A program made the translations under genes and the position numbers. Of a stretch of 64,000 nucleotides of DNA, positions 1 through 9,956 are shown piece by piece. The first letter of the stretch is position 1. Each line of letters opens with the position of its first letter. Source of the DNA: an uncultured Planctomycetaceae bacterium (GTDB taxonomy: Bacteria > Planctomycetota > Planctomycetia > Gemmatales > Gemmataceae); assembly GCA_937888715.1 (NCBI GenBank), contig CALARU010000287.1, forward strand, positions 1 through 64,000. The letters run 5' to 3'. The notes under the pieces are model-generated. The model was not told the DNA's origin and did no database searches. It was given only the letters and a program-made list of their open reading frames with translations.

Positions 1-1053
1 GACAAAGGAACTTTCTATAAAATATTGATGCAAAAAATCAACGAACTAACTGAAAATTTTGGTTCGGTGATTGATTCTTGGGTAGTTCAATGGATTGAAA
101 AACCGGGATATCGTTTTGCTTCTGCAGAAATCCTTCTTACGACCATCAAGAAAAAAACAGAAGAACTTCGAATTCAAATACTTTCAATCCGAGAAAAACA
201 CCATTCAAGTTTAAAGGTTGATTTACTTCGGTTTAATAGTGCAATCCAACAACCTGCTGGAATGAAGGGAGGATACAACCAATCAATCCAGAAAATCATC
301 GGTCAATTTAAATCACTATTTCGAACCCAACTAGAAATACTCCAATGCGACTGTATTTTCAGTTTTATTCAGTCCATCAATTTGCAAATAACAGACCACG
401 CTAAAGAAATCGATGTTTGCAAATCAAAACTTTTGGGAATATGTACACGAATAAAAGAGAGCAATGAATTACCCAACAGTAAATCGGAAGATATTTCTGC
501 TTTCTCACACAATAAAACTCTAACAGATGGGGAACTTAATTCCCTAGACAACACAATACAAGAAGCAATTGTAAAAAACTTCGAAGCGTTCACACAGTTG
601 TTCATTGGTAGCGAAAACTTGGTTTTTGAACTTGAAAAAATAATCATTCAATTTACATCAACCTATTTAAAGAGCCTAGGAAAACTTTTGAAAAACAACA
701 TCTTAGATTCGATTGAGAATTCAAGCACCAAGATAAACTTCATTAAAAACTATATTGCTTCAGTACAGCACAAGAATCCTATGCATGTAAATGAATTTGC
801 TAATCACACTATTTTTTCATTTCCTCAAAACATTTTAGGGGAATGGAATAATATTGAGATATTTGGTCCTACTAATCAAAGCATTTACTTTGTCCCTGGG
901 AATGCTGATTTTATTTCATGTATTTGCGAAGAAACCATTTCAAGCCTTTACGACTCAAAAAGTTTAATCCACTTTTTTGAAATGCAACAAGAACATATAA
1001 ATAATGGTGACGGACAAACGGGTATAGAAATAGCAAAACAATTCCCAAAATAG
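1..1053 (+). CDS. Hypothetical helical protein, 5' end open at window edge
   Basis: I do not recognise a family. The reading frame is open from base 1. A TTG at 25 and an ATG at 28 are possible starts, but the gene may well begin upstream of the window. From the TTG it is 342 residues. It is rich in Lys, Ile and Asn and looks mostly alpha-helical, with long amphipathic stretches over roughly residues 30-130 and 170-250. It has no signal peptide, membrane segment or clear catalytic motif. The stop is only 4 bases before the first possible scpA start, so the two are very probably co-transcribed. A role near chromosome segregation is suggested by that position alone. Confidence 0.6.
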   Translation, partial: DKGTFYKILMQKINELTENFGSVIDSWVVQWIEKPGYRFASAEILLTTIKKKTEELRIQILSIREKHHSSLKVDLLRFNSAIQQPAGMKGGYNQSIQKIIGQFKSLFRTQLEILQCDCIFSFIQSINLQITDHAKEIDVCKSKLLGICTRIKESNELPNSKSEDISAFSHNKTLTDGELNSLDNTIQEAIVKNFEAFTQLFIGSENLVFELEKIIIQFTSTYLKSLGKLLKNNILDSIENSSTKINFIKNYIASVQHKNPMHVNEFANHTIFSFPQNILGEWNNIEIFGPTNQSIYFVPGNADFISCICEETISSLYDSKSLIHFFEMQQEHINNGDGQTGIEIAKQFPK

Positions 1054-1066
1054 CAGGATGCTTACC

Positions 1067-1804
1067 ATGTCTGAATTGGAATACCGAATTAATCAAGATG
1101 CATTTCATGGTCCCTTAGATCTATTATTGCATCTCGTTAAAAAAGAAGAAGTGGATATTCTTGAAATATCAATTGTAAGAATTGCAGATCAGTTTAAAGA
1201 ATTCATGGAGGTTATCACATTTTTAGACTTAACTTTGGCAGGTGAATTTTTAGTAATGGCAACAAAGTTGATGGAAATTAAAAGCCAATTACTTTTACCA
1301 AGGCAGGTACACCACACCAACAAAGAAGATGACCCAAGAAATGAAATTGTAAGGCAACTAGTGGAATACAAAAAATTTAAAGATGCAGTTGAAATTCTAG
1401 AGGAACAAGCAGAAACTGCTGGCCAGAAAATTCCCCGTTTAATTTCGGACCAATTTCATGAAGAACGAGTAAGTTCTGAAAAACCAATTCAGGAAGTAGA
1501 ACTTTGGGATTTAGTAAGTGCATTTGGAAGAATCATGAAAGAAACGCTTGCAATTCAAGCGCAAGATATTGTTGTGGATCAAACGCCAATGGAAGTATAT
1601 CTGGAAGAAATAACCGGGAAGTTAATTCGAGAAAAATCGATACCATTCAGGGATTTATTCTGCCCCCCATTCCACAAAATGCGTTTGATTGGGCTATTCC
1701 TTGCGATACTTGAACTAATAAAAAAACAATCGATATTTGCACAACAAGATGAAAATTTTGGTGAGATTCATTTAAAATGGAGCCAGAGCGTTACCGTTTT
1801 TTAA
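1067..1804 (+). CDS. scpA: Segregation and condensation protein A (ScpA)
   Basis: This is the kleisin subunit that bridges SMC dimers, together with ScpB, in the bacterial condensin that compacts and segregates the chromosome. The N-terminus carries the typical [19 protein letters not shown] signature, followed by the conserved helical region containing [17 protein letters not shown]. The C-terminal winged-helix region ends with the usual F.eILELIK-like segment. ATG codons occur at 1058 and 1067. I prefer 1067 (245 residues) because an AGG at 1055-1057 is then about 9 bases upstream; at 1058 it would abut the start. The 3' end overlaps the convergent uvrB by 14 bases. No scpB is next to it, so the usual scpAB pair is split here. 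Confidence 0.92.
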   Translation: MSELEYRINQDAFHGPLDLLLHLVKKEEVDILEISIVRIADQFKEFMEVITFLDLTLAGEFLVMATKLMEIKSQLLLPRQVHHTNKEDDPRNEIVRQLVEYKKFKDAVEILEEQAETAGQKIPRLISDQFHEERVSSEKPIQEVELWDLVSAFGRIMKETLAIQAQDIVVDQTPMEVYLEEITGKLIREKSIPFRDLFCPPFHKMRLIGLFLAILELIKKQSIFAQQDENFGEIHLKWSQSVTVF

Positions 1805-3806
1805 ATCGTTTTTTCTTTATTTGGGGTGCAGCAACTTTCTCGCCTTTTAAGGTAGCGATTTTATCTCGAAGTTGAGCGGCTTTTTCAAATTCTAAATCTT
1901 CGGCAGCTTTAAGCATTTGGATTTGCAGGTCTTCTATCATTTTATGTTTTTCAAGCTGATCATCATTTTCAATTCCAGCCACTTTGTTAGCAAAATCATA
2001 AGCAGCTATTTCGTCTTCTATAAAAACGGGAATCAAACTCTTGATGGATTGTGGTGTAATGTTATTTTCTAAATTGTATTGTGTTTGTAATTCGCGCCTG
2101 CGTTTAGTTTCGTCGATGGCACGGGCCATGGAATTAGTAACTCGATCACCATAAAGAATAACTTCGGCATTAACATTTCTAGCAGCCCTACCAATAGTTT
2201 GGATCAAAGATGTTTCACTTCTTAAGAAGCCTTCTTTATCAGCGTCTAAAATTGCGACAAGAGAAACCTCGGGTAAATCCAAGCCTTCCCTCAAAAGATT
2301 AATACCGACTAGCACATCAAATGCACCTTCGCGTAATTCCCGCAAAACTTTAATTCGCTCGATCGCATCTAATTCCGAATGGAGCCATTTGCAACGCATT
2401 CCAGTTTCTTGAAAAAACCGAGTTAAATCTTCTGCCATTCGTTTGGTTAGCGTTGTAACTAATACCCGCTCTTTTCGTTCAACCCGAATTTTAATCTCTT
2501 TTACAAGATCAGCAACTTGACCCTTGGCTGGTCGGACATGTAAAATCGGATCGACCAATCCGGTTGGTCGAATTACCTGCTCAACAACTTCTCCCTTGCA
2601 CCGGGATAACTCATACTCTGCGGGAGTGGCAGACATAAACAGTATGTTTTTGGATTTATTTTCCCATTCTTCGAAACGAAAAGGCCTGTTATCCAAAGCA
2701 CTAGGAAGCCTAAATCCATGGTCAACGAGTGTTGTTTTTCTCGAAAAATCGCCTGCATACATGCCTCGAACCTGCGGGACGGTAACATGAGATTCATCAA
2801 CAACAAGAAGAAAATCTTCAGGGAAAAAGTCCATAAGAGTGTAGGGCGGTTCGCCGGGATTTCTTCCACTAAACCAGCGGGCATAGTTTTCAACCCCGGG
2901 GCAATGGCCTGTTTCTATCAACATTTCGATATCAAATTTCGTTCTTGCAGCAAGCCTTTGAGCTTCGAGTAATTTGCCTTCTTTTTTGAAAACATCAAGC
3001 CTATCGTCCAGCTCCTTTTTAATACCTTCTACTGCGGATTTCATTCTATTTTCTGGGGTTACAAAATGTTTAGCAGGGTAAATAAAAAGTTCATCATTTG
3101 TTTTAAGAACTTCGCCTGTAAGAGGATTAGTGAGACTTAGGTTATCGATTTCATCGCCAAAAAGCTCAACCCGCAGGGATATTTCCTCAGATGCAGGCCA
3201 GATTTCGATTACATCACCCCTAACTCTAAATGTTCCTCGGGTAAATGAAATATCATTTCGTTTGTATTGAACATCTATAAGTTTGAGCAAAAGATCTTCT
3301 CTGCGAATCGATTCACCCCGCTTTAATGAAATAACCATGCGCTTATAATCACTTGGCGAACCCAAACCATAAATACAAGAAACACTGGCAACAATTATAA
3401 CATCCTGCCTACTGACCAAAGCACTGGTTGCAGCGAGGCGAAGGCGGTCAATATTCTCATTAATTTGCGCATCTTTTTCGATATAGATGTCACGCTGAGG
3501 AATATAAGCTTCGGGCTGATAATAATCGTAATAACTAACGAAATAATGCACCGCATTTTCGGGAAAGAATGCTTTAAATTCTTGGTATAGTTGTGCTGCA
3601 AGAGTTTTATTATGCGCAAGCACCAAGGTAGGCTTATTCAAGTTGGCAATAACATGGCTTGCAGTAAAAGTTTTTCCAGTACCAGTTGCACCCAGCAAAA
3701 CTTGAGCGGCCTTTCCCTCATTAAAGCCGCTTAATAAAGCTTTAATAGCTCTAGGTTGATCACCTGCAGGTTCGTAAAGGCTGAGTAATTTAAAAAGAGT
3801 GCCCAT
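1791..3806 (-). CDS. uvrB: UvrABC excinuclease subunit B (UvrB)
   Basis: This is the DNA-damage verification helicase of nucleotide excision repair. It receives DNA from UvrA and recruits UvrC for incision. At 671 residues it is full length. A Walker A motif (GATGTGKT) lies at residues 39-46, and the beta-hairpin region ([12 protein letters not shown]) inserts between DNA strands. A DESH box, the helicase C-terminal motifs ([19 protein letters not shown] and QTIGRAARN) and a C-terminal UVR domain ([13 protein letters not shown]) that contacts UvrC follow. It is the last gene of the minus-strand block, 39 bases after the helix-hairpin-helix gene. A GGAAAG about 10 bases upstream is a weak ribosome site. 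Its 3' end overlaps the end of scpA. Confidence 0.98.
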   Translation of the reverse strand: MGTLFKLLSLYEPAGDQPRAIKALLSGFNEGKAAQVLLGATGTGKTFTASHVIANLNKPTLVLAHNKTLAAQLYQEFKAFFPENAVHYFVSYYDYYQPEAYIPQRDIYIEKDAQINENIDRLRLAATSALVSRQDVIIVASVSCIYGLGSPSDYKRMVISLKRGESIRREDLLLKLIDVQYKRNDISFTRGTFRVRGDVIEIWPASEEISLRVELFGDEIDNLSLTNPLTGEVLKTNDELFIYPAKHFVTPENRMKSAVEGIKKELDDRLDVFKKEGKLLEAQRLAARTKFDIEMLIETGHCPGVENYARWFSGRNPGEPPYTLMDFFPEDFLLVVDESHVTVPQVRGMYAGDFSRKTTLVDHGFRLPSALDNRPFRFEEWENKSKNILFMSATPAEYELSRCKGEVVEQVIRPTGLVDPILHVRPAKGQVADLVKEIKIRVERKERVLVTTLTKRMAEDLTRFFQETGMRCKWLHSELDAIERIKVLRELREGAFDVLVGINLLREGLDLPEVSLVAILDADKEGFLRSETSLIQTIGRAARNVNAEVILYGDRVTNSMARAIDETKRRRELQTQYNLENNITPQSIKSLIPVFIEDEIAAYDFANKVAGIENDDQLEKHKMIEDLQIQMLKAAEDLEFEKAAQLRDKIATLKGEKVAAPQIKKKRFKKR

Positions 3807-3845
3807 CGGCTAAAACTTTCCGTTAAAAAAAAAGAATCTAATGCA

Positions 3846-4544
3846 TTATTGACTGATTAAAGGAAATTTCAAGAAGGGAGCAATCTTAGAAGCGGTTTTT
3901 TTTCCTATACCTGAAACTTTTTGCAAATCATTTTCGTTACGAAACAGCATTTCTTGCCTTTTATCCACGATTCTTTTTGCTAACGTATCACCAATCCCGG
4001 GAAGTTTTTTTAATTCTTCAAAAGTGGCAAAATTCGGATCTATTTTTTCAGAAACAAGGTTAACCTTCCCATTTGGAATTGATTTCCCGGTAACAGAGTT
4101 AGGCTGGATCCAAATTCTAGGTGCTGCAAATTCAGTAATCGGGGTTGCCCCTGCAACCACCAGATGCCGCCTAATTTTATCTGCGGTTTTCTTACCAACC
4201 CCTTTTAATCCTTCAATTTCATCAATACTGTTAAAGCCACCAAAAACCTTGCGATAATTTACAATTTCCAAAGCAATCGATTTTCCAATACCAGGGATTT
4301 GAGCCAATTCACCATAAGCTGACTGATTGAGGTCAAGTTTAAGATTATCAAGTTTTTCAGATTTCGGATTTGTTACAGAAGAAGAAAAAGGAGAGGAATA
4401 AAAATGTCGGGAGCTAGTAAAAAAGAAAAGGATGATAAAGGTAAAACACAAGCAAGCCTGAATCATAACTGAGTAAACGATACGATTTTTTTTCGTAGCG
4501 GTTAATGGCGGAGGCGCAAGTTGCAACACGGGAATAGGCATCAT
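3846..4544 (-). CDS. Membrane-anchored protein with two helix-hairpin-helix (ComEA-like) modules
   Basis: This is a 232-residue protein from the ATG at 4544. A single membrane segment (about residues 22-43) is followed by a low-complexity linker and two (HhH)2 modules, at about 73-128 and 168-226. Each has two GIGK/GVGK hairpins, typical of sequence-independent DNA binding. ComEA binds incoming DNA at the membrane during transformation, but has only one such module, so two is unusual and function is inferred. The frame stays open to a codon at 4661, but that would overlap the methyltransferase by 100 bases. The tandem ATGs at 4544 and 4541, just after that gene's stop, are the better starts. 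Cytoplasmic DNA-repair scaffolding is an alternative, and the following gene is uvrB. Confidence 0.75.
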   Translation of the reverse strand: MMPIPVLQLAPPPLTATKKNRIVYSVMIQACLCFTFIILFFFTSSRHFYSSPFSSSVTNPKSEKLDNLKLDLNQSAYGELAQIPGIGKSIALEIVNYRKVFGGFNSIDEIEGLKGVGKKTADKIRRHLVVAGATPITEFAAPRIWIQPNSVTGKSIPNGKVNLVSEKIDPNFATFEELKKLPGIGDTLAKRIVDKRQEMLFRNENDLQKVSGIGKKTASKIAPFLKFPLISQ

Positions 4545-4560
4545 AATTCTTTGCAGGGAG

Positions 4561-5370
4561 CTAGCTTGGTTTCTTAACTTCCAATATAGCATACCTGCAA
4601 AGTCGATTATAACAAAAAAAATTCGTACAAAAAAGATGGTCGGCACGGTCAAAAAAGCCATTAAGCCTAGGCAATCTTAAAAGCCTAGGGATGCTTCCTA
4701 GAAATTGATTACCCTCCCAAGTCAAATTTGGAACAATTTGTTTTAAGTGCAAAAGAGTTGCCCAAGTAAGGGATTCTTCGTCAAAGGTGTGTTTTTTAAT
4801 TGCAGTTAATGCCATAAAACTGCGAATCAAACGACTCAGAATAGAAAAGGAAACAGGTTCACAGAATACTGCTTTACCATTCGGAACAAGCACTCGCAAA
4901 ATCTCTCTCGGAGCAAAATCCAAGTTTAGATGATGCAATATGGCATTACCCCAAATCAGATCAAAAGAGTTATCAGCAAAAGGAAGAAGTTCTGCGCAGG
5001 CAGACAAAACATTGACTTGTAAGCCGTTGGCAAAGGCCCTATTTTTCGCTTCTGCAAGATACCCTGGGGAAACATCCAATGCAGTTACCAAAGCGCCTTG
5101 TCTGGCAAAAAGAACCGAGGCCATGCCATGCCCACAGCCTAAGTCTAAAACCCGCTTCCCTTTAAGATCTCCGAGTTTTAAAACAGCAGTTCGAACCCAA
5201 GACTCATGGTCTAAATACTGCTCATCGGTAAAAAGATAATTTTCAGCTGAAGAAAAAGCGTGGAGTCTATTGAGGGCTTGCTGGTCATGAAAGACTTTTT
5301 CACGATTAATGCGGTCAAAATCAGAGAAGACAAGATCGTCAGGCTTGTTGGTTTCCATTGCAAAAACCAT
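4561..5370 (-). CDS. Class I SAM-dependent methyltransferase
   Basis: This is a 269-residue Methyltransf_11/25-type enzyme. Motif I (VLDLGCGHGMA, about residues 75-85) forms the AdoMet loop. It is followed by the acidic motif II end (VTALDVSP), motif III (LPFADNSFDLIWGNAILHH) and motif IV/V (EILRVLVPNGKAVFCEP). The substrate cannot be read from the sequence; small-molecule or lipid methylation (UbiE/COQ5-like) would fit the fold. It lies between fabF (37 bases upstream) and the helix-hairpin-helix gene, in the same transcriptional run as the fatty-acid genes. An internal Met at residue 5 is an alternative start. Confidence 0.85.
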   Translation of the reverse strand: MVFAMETNKPDDLVFSDFDRINREKVFHDQQALNRLHAFSSAENYLFTDEQYLDHESWVRTAVLKLGDLKGKRVLDLGCGHGMASVLFARQGALVTALDVSPGYLAEAKNRAFANGLQVNVLSACAELLPFADNSFDLIWGNAILHHLNLDFAPREILRVLVPNGKAVFCEPVSFSILSRLIRSFMALTAIKKHTFDEESLTWATLLHLKQIVPNLTWEGNQFLGSIPRLLRLPRLNGFFDRADHLFCTNFFCYNRLCRYAILEVKKPS

Positions 5371-5407
5371 TTAGTACAAGGAGGAAGTTAACCTTAGAAA
5401 TTACAAA

Positions 5408-6643
5408 CTAAACTGCCCCAAGAGCCAAGCAGCAATTATGCCCGCCAAACCCAAAACTATTGGAAACGACATAGCGAACCTTCATTTGTCTGGCAGAATT
5501 GGGCACATAATCGAGGTCACATTTAGGATCTGGGGTATTCAAGTTGATGGTAGGATGAACAACGCCATGTTTAATAGAAAGAGCACAGGCAATAAGTTCG
5601 ATACCACCACTGGCACCAAGGGTATGCCCGATCATGCTTTTAGTGCTGCTAACTGCAATTTTTTTTGCATGGTCCTTAAAAACGATTTTAAGGGCCTTAG
5701 TTTCAGCTTCATCCCCAAGTTGAGTACTTGTCCCATGAGCATTAACATAATCGATTTGGTCAGGATTAAGCTTAGCATCAGCCAAAGCAAACTGCACGGC
5801 TTTAGAAGCACCAACTCCCTCGGGATGTGGGGCAGTAATATGATAAGCATCTGCAGTGTTGCCACAGCCTAGAATCTCTGCATAAATACTGGCGCCCCTC
5901 TTGCGGGCGTGCTCATATTCTTCCAAAACAACAATTCCAGCACCTTCACTTAATACAAAACCATCACGGTCTTTATCGAAGGGCCTGCTGGCAGTAGAGG
6001 GGTCGTTATTGCGATGTGAAACAGCTCTGGCGGCAATAAATCCACCGAGCCCCATCGGGGTGATAGCAGCCTCAGAACCTCCCGCAACAATTGCATCCGC
6101 AAACCCGCCACGAATAGAATGCAAAGCATCACCCAAAGCATGGGCAGCAGAGGCACAGGCTGTTGATATAACCGTATTGTGGCCCATTAGATTAAAATGG
6201 ATAGAAACATTACCAGCGGCAGAATTTGCAATCATTTTTGGAATAACAAAAGGACTGATCCGATCAGGGCCCTGTTGGGTATGACGCGTGTGCTGTTCTT
6301 CAAATTCATTGAGCCCGCCTATACCGCTACCGATGATAACGCCATAGCGAAAGGGATCACCTTGGGAGAAATCAATCCCAGAATCTTTAACAGCAGAAAT
6401 AGCAGCGACTAGGGCAAACTGAGAGAACCTATCGAGCCTTTTGGCCACTTTCCCTTCAAGATGATTCTCAGGGACGAAGTTCTTAACTTCGCCTCCAAAA
6501 TGAACTTTGAAGGCGGAAGTATCAAACTGTTCTATAAGGCTTACACCGCTGCGTCCTGCACACAGATAATCCCAAAAAGTTGGGATATCGTTACTTAAAG
6601 AATTGACAGTACCAAGCCCGGTAATGACAACACGCCGTGTCAT
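5408..6643 (-). CDS. fabF: 3-oxoacyl-[ACP] synthase II (FabF)
   Basis: This enzyme condenses malonyl-ACP with acyl-ACP in each elongation round of type II fatty-acid synthesis. The 411-residue protein has the complete KAS I/II triad: Cys163 in TACASAAHA, His303 in [12 protein letters not shown] and His340 in [11 protein letters not shown]. The C-terminal NSFGFGGHN motif closes the active site. It starts inside the acpP stop codon (ATGA overlap at 6640-6643), so translation is probably coupled to acpP, a common arrangement. The block lacks fabG and fabH, which must lie elsewhere. Confidence 0.97.
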   Translation of the reverse strand: MTRRVVITGLGTVNSLSNDIPTFWDYLCAGRSGVSLIEQFDTSAFKVHFGGEVKNFVPENHLEGKVAKRLDRFSQFALVAAISAVKDSGIDFSQGDPFRYGVIIGSGIGGLNEFEEQHTRHTQQGPDRISPFVIPKMIANSAAGNVSIHFNLMGHNTVISTACASAAHALGDALHSIRGGFADAIVAGGSEAAITPMGLGGFIAARAVSHRNNDPSTASRPFDKDRDGFVLSEGAGIVVLEEYEHARKRGASIYAEILGCGNTADAYHITAPHPEGVGASKAVQFALADAKLNPDQIDYVNAHGTSTQLGDEAETKALKIVFKDHAKKIAVSSTKSMIGHTLGASGGIELIACALSIKHGVVHPTINLNTPDPKCDLDYVPNSARQMKVRYVVSNSFGFGGHNCCLALGAV

Positions 6644-6882
6644 TTCTTGGCTTGCTCCTTTTCGATGTATTCAATTGCTTCGCCCACAGTGCGGATTTTA
6701 GCAGCTTGTTCATCGGGGATCTGAATATCGAACTCTTCCTCGAGTTCCATAACTAGTTCGACGACATCAAGGGAATCAGCCCCCACATCTTCAACGAAAG
6801 AAGTAGTGCGAGTGATTTGACCTCTATCGACAGCCAACGATTCAACAACAATGTCTATAACTCTTTCTTCGACAGAAGCCAC
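6640..6882 (-). CDS. acpP: Acyl carrier protein (AcpP)
   Basis: This 80-residue carrier holds growing acyl chains on a 4'-phosphopantetheine arm. The attachment serine is Ser37 in the [18 protein letters not shown] motif, and the protein is acidic and helical as expected. I place the start at a GTG (6882-6880). A perfect GGAGGT sits 8 bases upstream, and the resulting N-terminus ([12 protein letters not shown]) matches the family. A longer frame from 6912 adds ten residues that include the ribosome site itself and is unlikely. It follows fabD after a 161-base gap and overlaps fabF by 4 bases. Confidence 0.97.
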   Translation of the reverse strand: MASVEERVIDIVVESLAVDRGQITRTTSFVEDVGADSLDVVELVMELEEEFDIQIPDEQAAKIRTVGEAIEYIEKEQAKK

Positions 6883-6890
6883 GGCACTAT

Positions 6891-6896
6891 ACCTCC
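6891..6896 (-). promoter_or_regulatory. Ribosome binding site deciding the GTG start of acpP
   Basis: The minus strand reads GGAGGT here, followed by 8 bases and a GTG. This is one of the strongest Shine-Dalgarno matches in the window and fixes the acpP start at 6882. Confidence 0.85.
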
Positions 6897-7043
6897 AGAA
6901 AACATAGAGCAATAAAGCCCATAAAAATATTTATAAAAACAATGAACTATAAGGCTATCTACCACAACCAAGAATCTCGGGCAAGCCATCTTATCTATCT
7001 TGTTTATAATTCCTGCAAAATCAGTCCAGACTAAAGTTGGACA

Positions 7044-7949
7044 TTACGCCTGAATGTTAACAATCTCAATCTTCCGGTTGATCCTTTTAGCCAAACCCGC
7101 AAGAACTCTGCCTGGGCCTACTTCATAAAGCTTTTCAACTCCGGAGTCCAGAATTTTCCGGATACAATTTTCCCAAAGTACAGGCTCAACGACCTGCCGA
7201 GCAAGTTTATTTTTAATGCTTACGGGATCAGAGTGCTCTAATGCATCCACATTAGCAAGTACAGGAACATTAGTAGAAGCTATGGTAGTGGTACTAAGGA
7301 TCTTGGCCAGTCTATCAAGGGCAGGTTCCATGAGGGAGGTATGAAAAGCCCCAGCAACAGCAAGTTTTATAGTACGAATACCTTTTTCAGATGCGATTTT
7401 TTCAAACATCAAACAAGCCTGATCATCACCAGAAACAACAATATTTCCAGGGCAAAGAAAATTAGCCATCTTGATCAAGCCCGCTTTCCCAGCATCTTCA
7501 CACATTTGTGCAATTTGCTCTTTTTCAGCACCAATAACACTTAGCATGCCGCTAGGGCTTTTTTCAGAGGCAGCTTGCATAGCTTCGCCTCGCTCCTTAA
7601 CCAAAGCGACGCCATCTTCAAAGGAGATAGCCCCAGCAAAAGTCAATGCGGTGTATTCGCCCAAGCTAAGGCCTGCAGTAATTTTGCAGCTTTGGGCTGC
7701 CTGTGGATCTTCTGCATTTAATAAATCCAATGCAGCTAAACTAGAAACATAAATAGCAGGCTGACTGAAAACAGTAGAATTAAGTTGATCAGCGGGCCCA
7801 TTTTTGCAAATTTCAAGAAGATCATAGCCAAGGATTTGTGAAGCCTGCTGAAACCTTTGAAATGCAGGAGGAAACTTATCGCAAAGAGCAGCGCCCATGC
7901 CCAAATATTGAGCTCCCTGCCCAGGAAATAAAAATGATGTTGCGCCCAT
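7044..7949 (-). CDS. fabD: Malonyl-CoA:ACP transacylase (FabD)
   Basis: FabD moves malonate from CoA to ACP, feeding FabF and FabH. The 301-residue protein has the N-terminal FPGQGAQ oxyanion motif (8-14), the nucleophile Ser95 in GLSLGEYTAL, the family arginine near residue 120 (KERGEAM) and the catalytic His203 in AGAFHTSLM. It is 60 bases downstream of plsX. It is followed by a 161-base gap before acpP, in which I see no gene; fabG often occupies this place in other bacteria but is absent here. Confidence 0.97.
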   Translation of the reverse strand: MGATSFLFPGQGAQYLGMGAALCDKFPPAFQRFQQASQILGYDLLEICKNGPADQLNSTVFSQPAIYVSSLAALDLLNAEDPQAAQSCKITAGLSLGEYTALTFAGAISFEDGVALVKERGEAMQAASEKSPSGMLSVIGAEKEQIAQMCEDAGKAGLIKMANFLCPGNIVVSGDDQACLMFEKIASEKGIRTIKLAVAGAFHTSLMEPALDRLAKILSTTTIASTNVPVLANVDALEHSDPVSIKNKLARQVVEPVLWENCIRKILDSGVEKLYEVGPGRVLAGLAKRINRKIEIVNIQA

Positions 7950-8009
7950 TTAAATAAACGATCCCTTCAAAGGCCTTGCTTAAACCGTTTCATTCACGTG
8001 GGCAGGAGT

Positions 8010-9020
8010 TTACAAATTTACTGCCAAAGAAGGTGCTAATTCAAGCTCGCTAACAATCAAATCATTAAGCTTAAGCCTTGCATACTTGGCTGCCAACAAC
8101 AATGCATTTTTAATGGCCCGATCTTTCGAACTACCATGGCAAATAATACAAACACCATCAATACCGAGTAAAGGAGCCCCGCCAAACTCGCTGTAATCAT
8201 ACTTGCTAGCAAGTTGTTTTAAAGCGTTTTTAGCGAGATCTTTTTCCTGGTTCAAACAGCCCAAAATTTCCTGAGTAGTAACTTCCATCAAATACTGATA
8301 AAGGCCTTCACAAACTTTAAGCACAACATTTCCAACAAAACCATCGCAAACAACAACTTCTGCAACCCCTTGGTGAATATCGCGACCTTCGATATTGCCA
8401 ATAAAGCTACTTTTAGAAGGACTACTATTAAAAAGTGCCAGAGTTTCTTTGGCCAAACTATTCCCCTTGGCCTCTTCAGAGCCAACATTCATCAGACCAA
8501 TTTTAGGGTTTTCGTGGCCGAGAATTCTGCGAGCAAACAAACTACCCATTACGCCGTACTGATACAGATGTTCAGCTTTAGGTTGAGTGTTAGCTCCAAC
8601 ATCAATCAAAACACAAAAGCCTTTTTTAGTTGGCATTACAGCTGCAATACCAGGCCTTTTAACATTTTTCAGAAATCGCCTAGTGAACATGCCGCCAGCA
8701 ACCATTGCTCCGGTATTTCCAGCGCTCACAATGCCATCAACTTCTTTTTGGCAAAGCAACTGCCAACACCTAGAAATGGAGTTGTCAGGTTTCTTACGCA
8801 AGCCATCAACCGGAGACTCCTCCATACCAATGGCTTGGGTGCAGTGAAACACTTTAATACGATCAGAATGGGGTTGGCCTTGAATGTGATGATCAATTTG
8901 ATCTTTATCACCTACAAGAACCACCGAAAGTTCGGTATCAGACTGAACCGCCTGTAAAGCCCCAGCAATGATCGGTCCAGGAGCAAAGTCTCCGCCCATT
9001 GCATCCAAAGCAATGCGCAT
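8010..9020 (-). CDS. plsX: Phosphate acyltransferase (PlsX)
   Basis: PlsX makes acyl-phosphate from acyl-ACP, the first step of phospholipid synthesis through PlsX/PlsY. The 336-residue length is normal. The N-terminus MRIALDAMGGDFAP, the SAGNTGAMV segment and NVGSEEAKGN are family hallmarks, as is the C-terminal GGAPLLGIDGVCIICHGSS region. The start lies 3 bases after the rpmF stop, with an AGGAG ribosome site formed by the last codons of rpmF, so the two are translationally linked. Confidence 0.97.
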   Translation of the reverse strand: MRIALDAMGGDFAPGPIIAGALQAVQSDTELSVVLVGDKDQIDHHIQGQPHSDRIKVFHCTQAIGMEESPVDGLRKKPDNSISRCWQLLCQKEVDGIVSAGNTGAMVAGGMFTRRFLKNVKRPGIAAVMPTKKGFCVLIDVGANTQPKAEHLYQYGVMGSLFARRILGHENPKIGLMNVGSEEAKGNSLAKETLALFNSSPSKSSFIGNIEGRDIHQGVAEVVVCDGFVGNVVLKVCEGLYQYLMEVTTQEILGCLNQEKDLAKNALKQLASKYDYSEFGGAPLLGIDGVCIICHGSSKDRAIKNALLLAAKYARLKLNDLIVSELELAPSLAVNL

Positions 9021-9023
9021 TTT

Positions 9024-9209
9024 TTACTTCTCCTGTTCAACTTTCAAGAATTCACGCCCTTGATAAAATCCACAATTAGAGCAAACTCGGTGTGGCCTAA
9101 ATGGAAATCCGCAGTTGGAACAATATGCAACCTGCATAGGTTTTGCACCCAAATGGCTTCGCCTTTTACCTTGGCGGGCGTGGGACACCCTTCTTTTTGG
9201 TACTGCCAT
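9024..9209 (-). CDS. rpmF: Large ribosomal subunit protein bL32 (RpmF)
   Basis: This 61-residue ribosomal protein begins MAVPKRRVSHARQGKRRSH, as bL32 does. It is the zinc-binding form: two CSNCGF motifs, one in the middle and one near the C-terminus, give the four cysteines. It heads the minus-strand block rpmF-plsX-fabD-acpP-fabF, a classical linkage of ribosome and lipid synthesis. The 195 bases upstream, shared with the divergent HIT gene, are very AT-rich and should hold the block's promoter, although I could not pick a convincing -35/-10 pair. Confidence 0.97.
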   Translation of the reverse strand: MAVPKRRVSHARQGKRRSHLGAKPMQVAYCSNCGFPFRPHRVCSNCGFYQGREFLKVEQEK

Positions 9210-9404
9210 GTTTAAAACATCCCTTCCTAAACGAAAAATTTACTTATAATTACAATATTTATAAACCAGCATTTAGTCTAGTGCTTATTCGCTTAGACTT
9301 CAGAACTAGTTTATAAAAACTACTCAAACAATCGAGATTTTACACATTCCTTCCTAAGTATTTCATGTATACTTCAACGAATATTTCCTCTTTTGGAGAA
9401 TCTT

Positions 9405-9926
9405 ATGGACAATCTTTGGGCCCCATGGCGGCACGCCTACATTGCTGCAAACAAACCCGAAATTAAGGATTCTTGCTTCATCTGCTCCGCTAAAGACCAA
9501 CCATTTGATAAGCACAATGATAGGCAAAGCCTTCTTGTGAAACGACTTAGGTTCAGCTTAGTCCTCTTAAATAAATTCCCTTACAACAACGGGCACCTCT
9601 TAATTTGCCCCCTTGATCACTCGGGCGACTTAGGCCAATTAAATGAAAAGCAACTTTTATCCAATGCACTTACAATTCAACATCTTTTAAAAATACTTCA
9701 AAAAATGATCAATCCTGATGGATTTAACATAGGAATGAACCACGGCTCTGCAGCTGGAGCTGGCATCCCGGGACACCTTCACTGGCATATTGTCCCCCGT
9801 TGGAACGGCGATACCAACTTTATGCCCGTTTTAACTTCCACTAAAGTCATTGTCCAATCTTTGGATAGCCTTTTCGACCTCCTTACCCAAAGCATTGAAA
9901 AACACCCGTTTCCCGAAGAGTGTTAG
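9405..9926 (+). CDS. HIT family nucleotide hydrolase/phosphorylase
   Basis: This 173-residue histidine-triad protein has the motif HLHWHIVPRW (HxHxHxx) near residue 125-135. It resembles the branch of Ap4A phosphorylase-like HIT proteins that begin with DNLWAPWR and carry a CFIC cysteine pair near residue 25. Such proteins split dinucleoside polyphosphates or nucleoside phosphoramidates; the exact substrate is uncertain. The ATG at 9405 is preferred over an in-frame TTG at 9393, because GGAG at 9395-9398 lies 6 bases upstream of the ATG. The next gene starts 30 bases downstream on the same strand. Confidence 0.9.
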   Translation: MDNLWAPWRHAYIAANKPEIKDSCFICSAKDQPFDKHNDRQSLLVKRLRFSLVLLNKFPYNNGHLLICPLDHSGDLGQLNEKQLLSNALTIQHLLKILQKMINPDGFNIGMNHGSAAGAGIPGHLHWHIVPRWNGDTNFMPVLTSTKVIVQSLDSLFDLLTQSIEKHPFPEEC

Positions 9927-9956
9927 ACCGTAACCAATCTATCTATTGGAGCCCAA

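Noticed and set aside
5438-6284. Long plus-strand frames opposite fabF
   Set aside because: Antisense shadows of a well-supported gene; no family match and no start signals.
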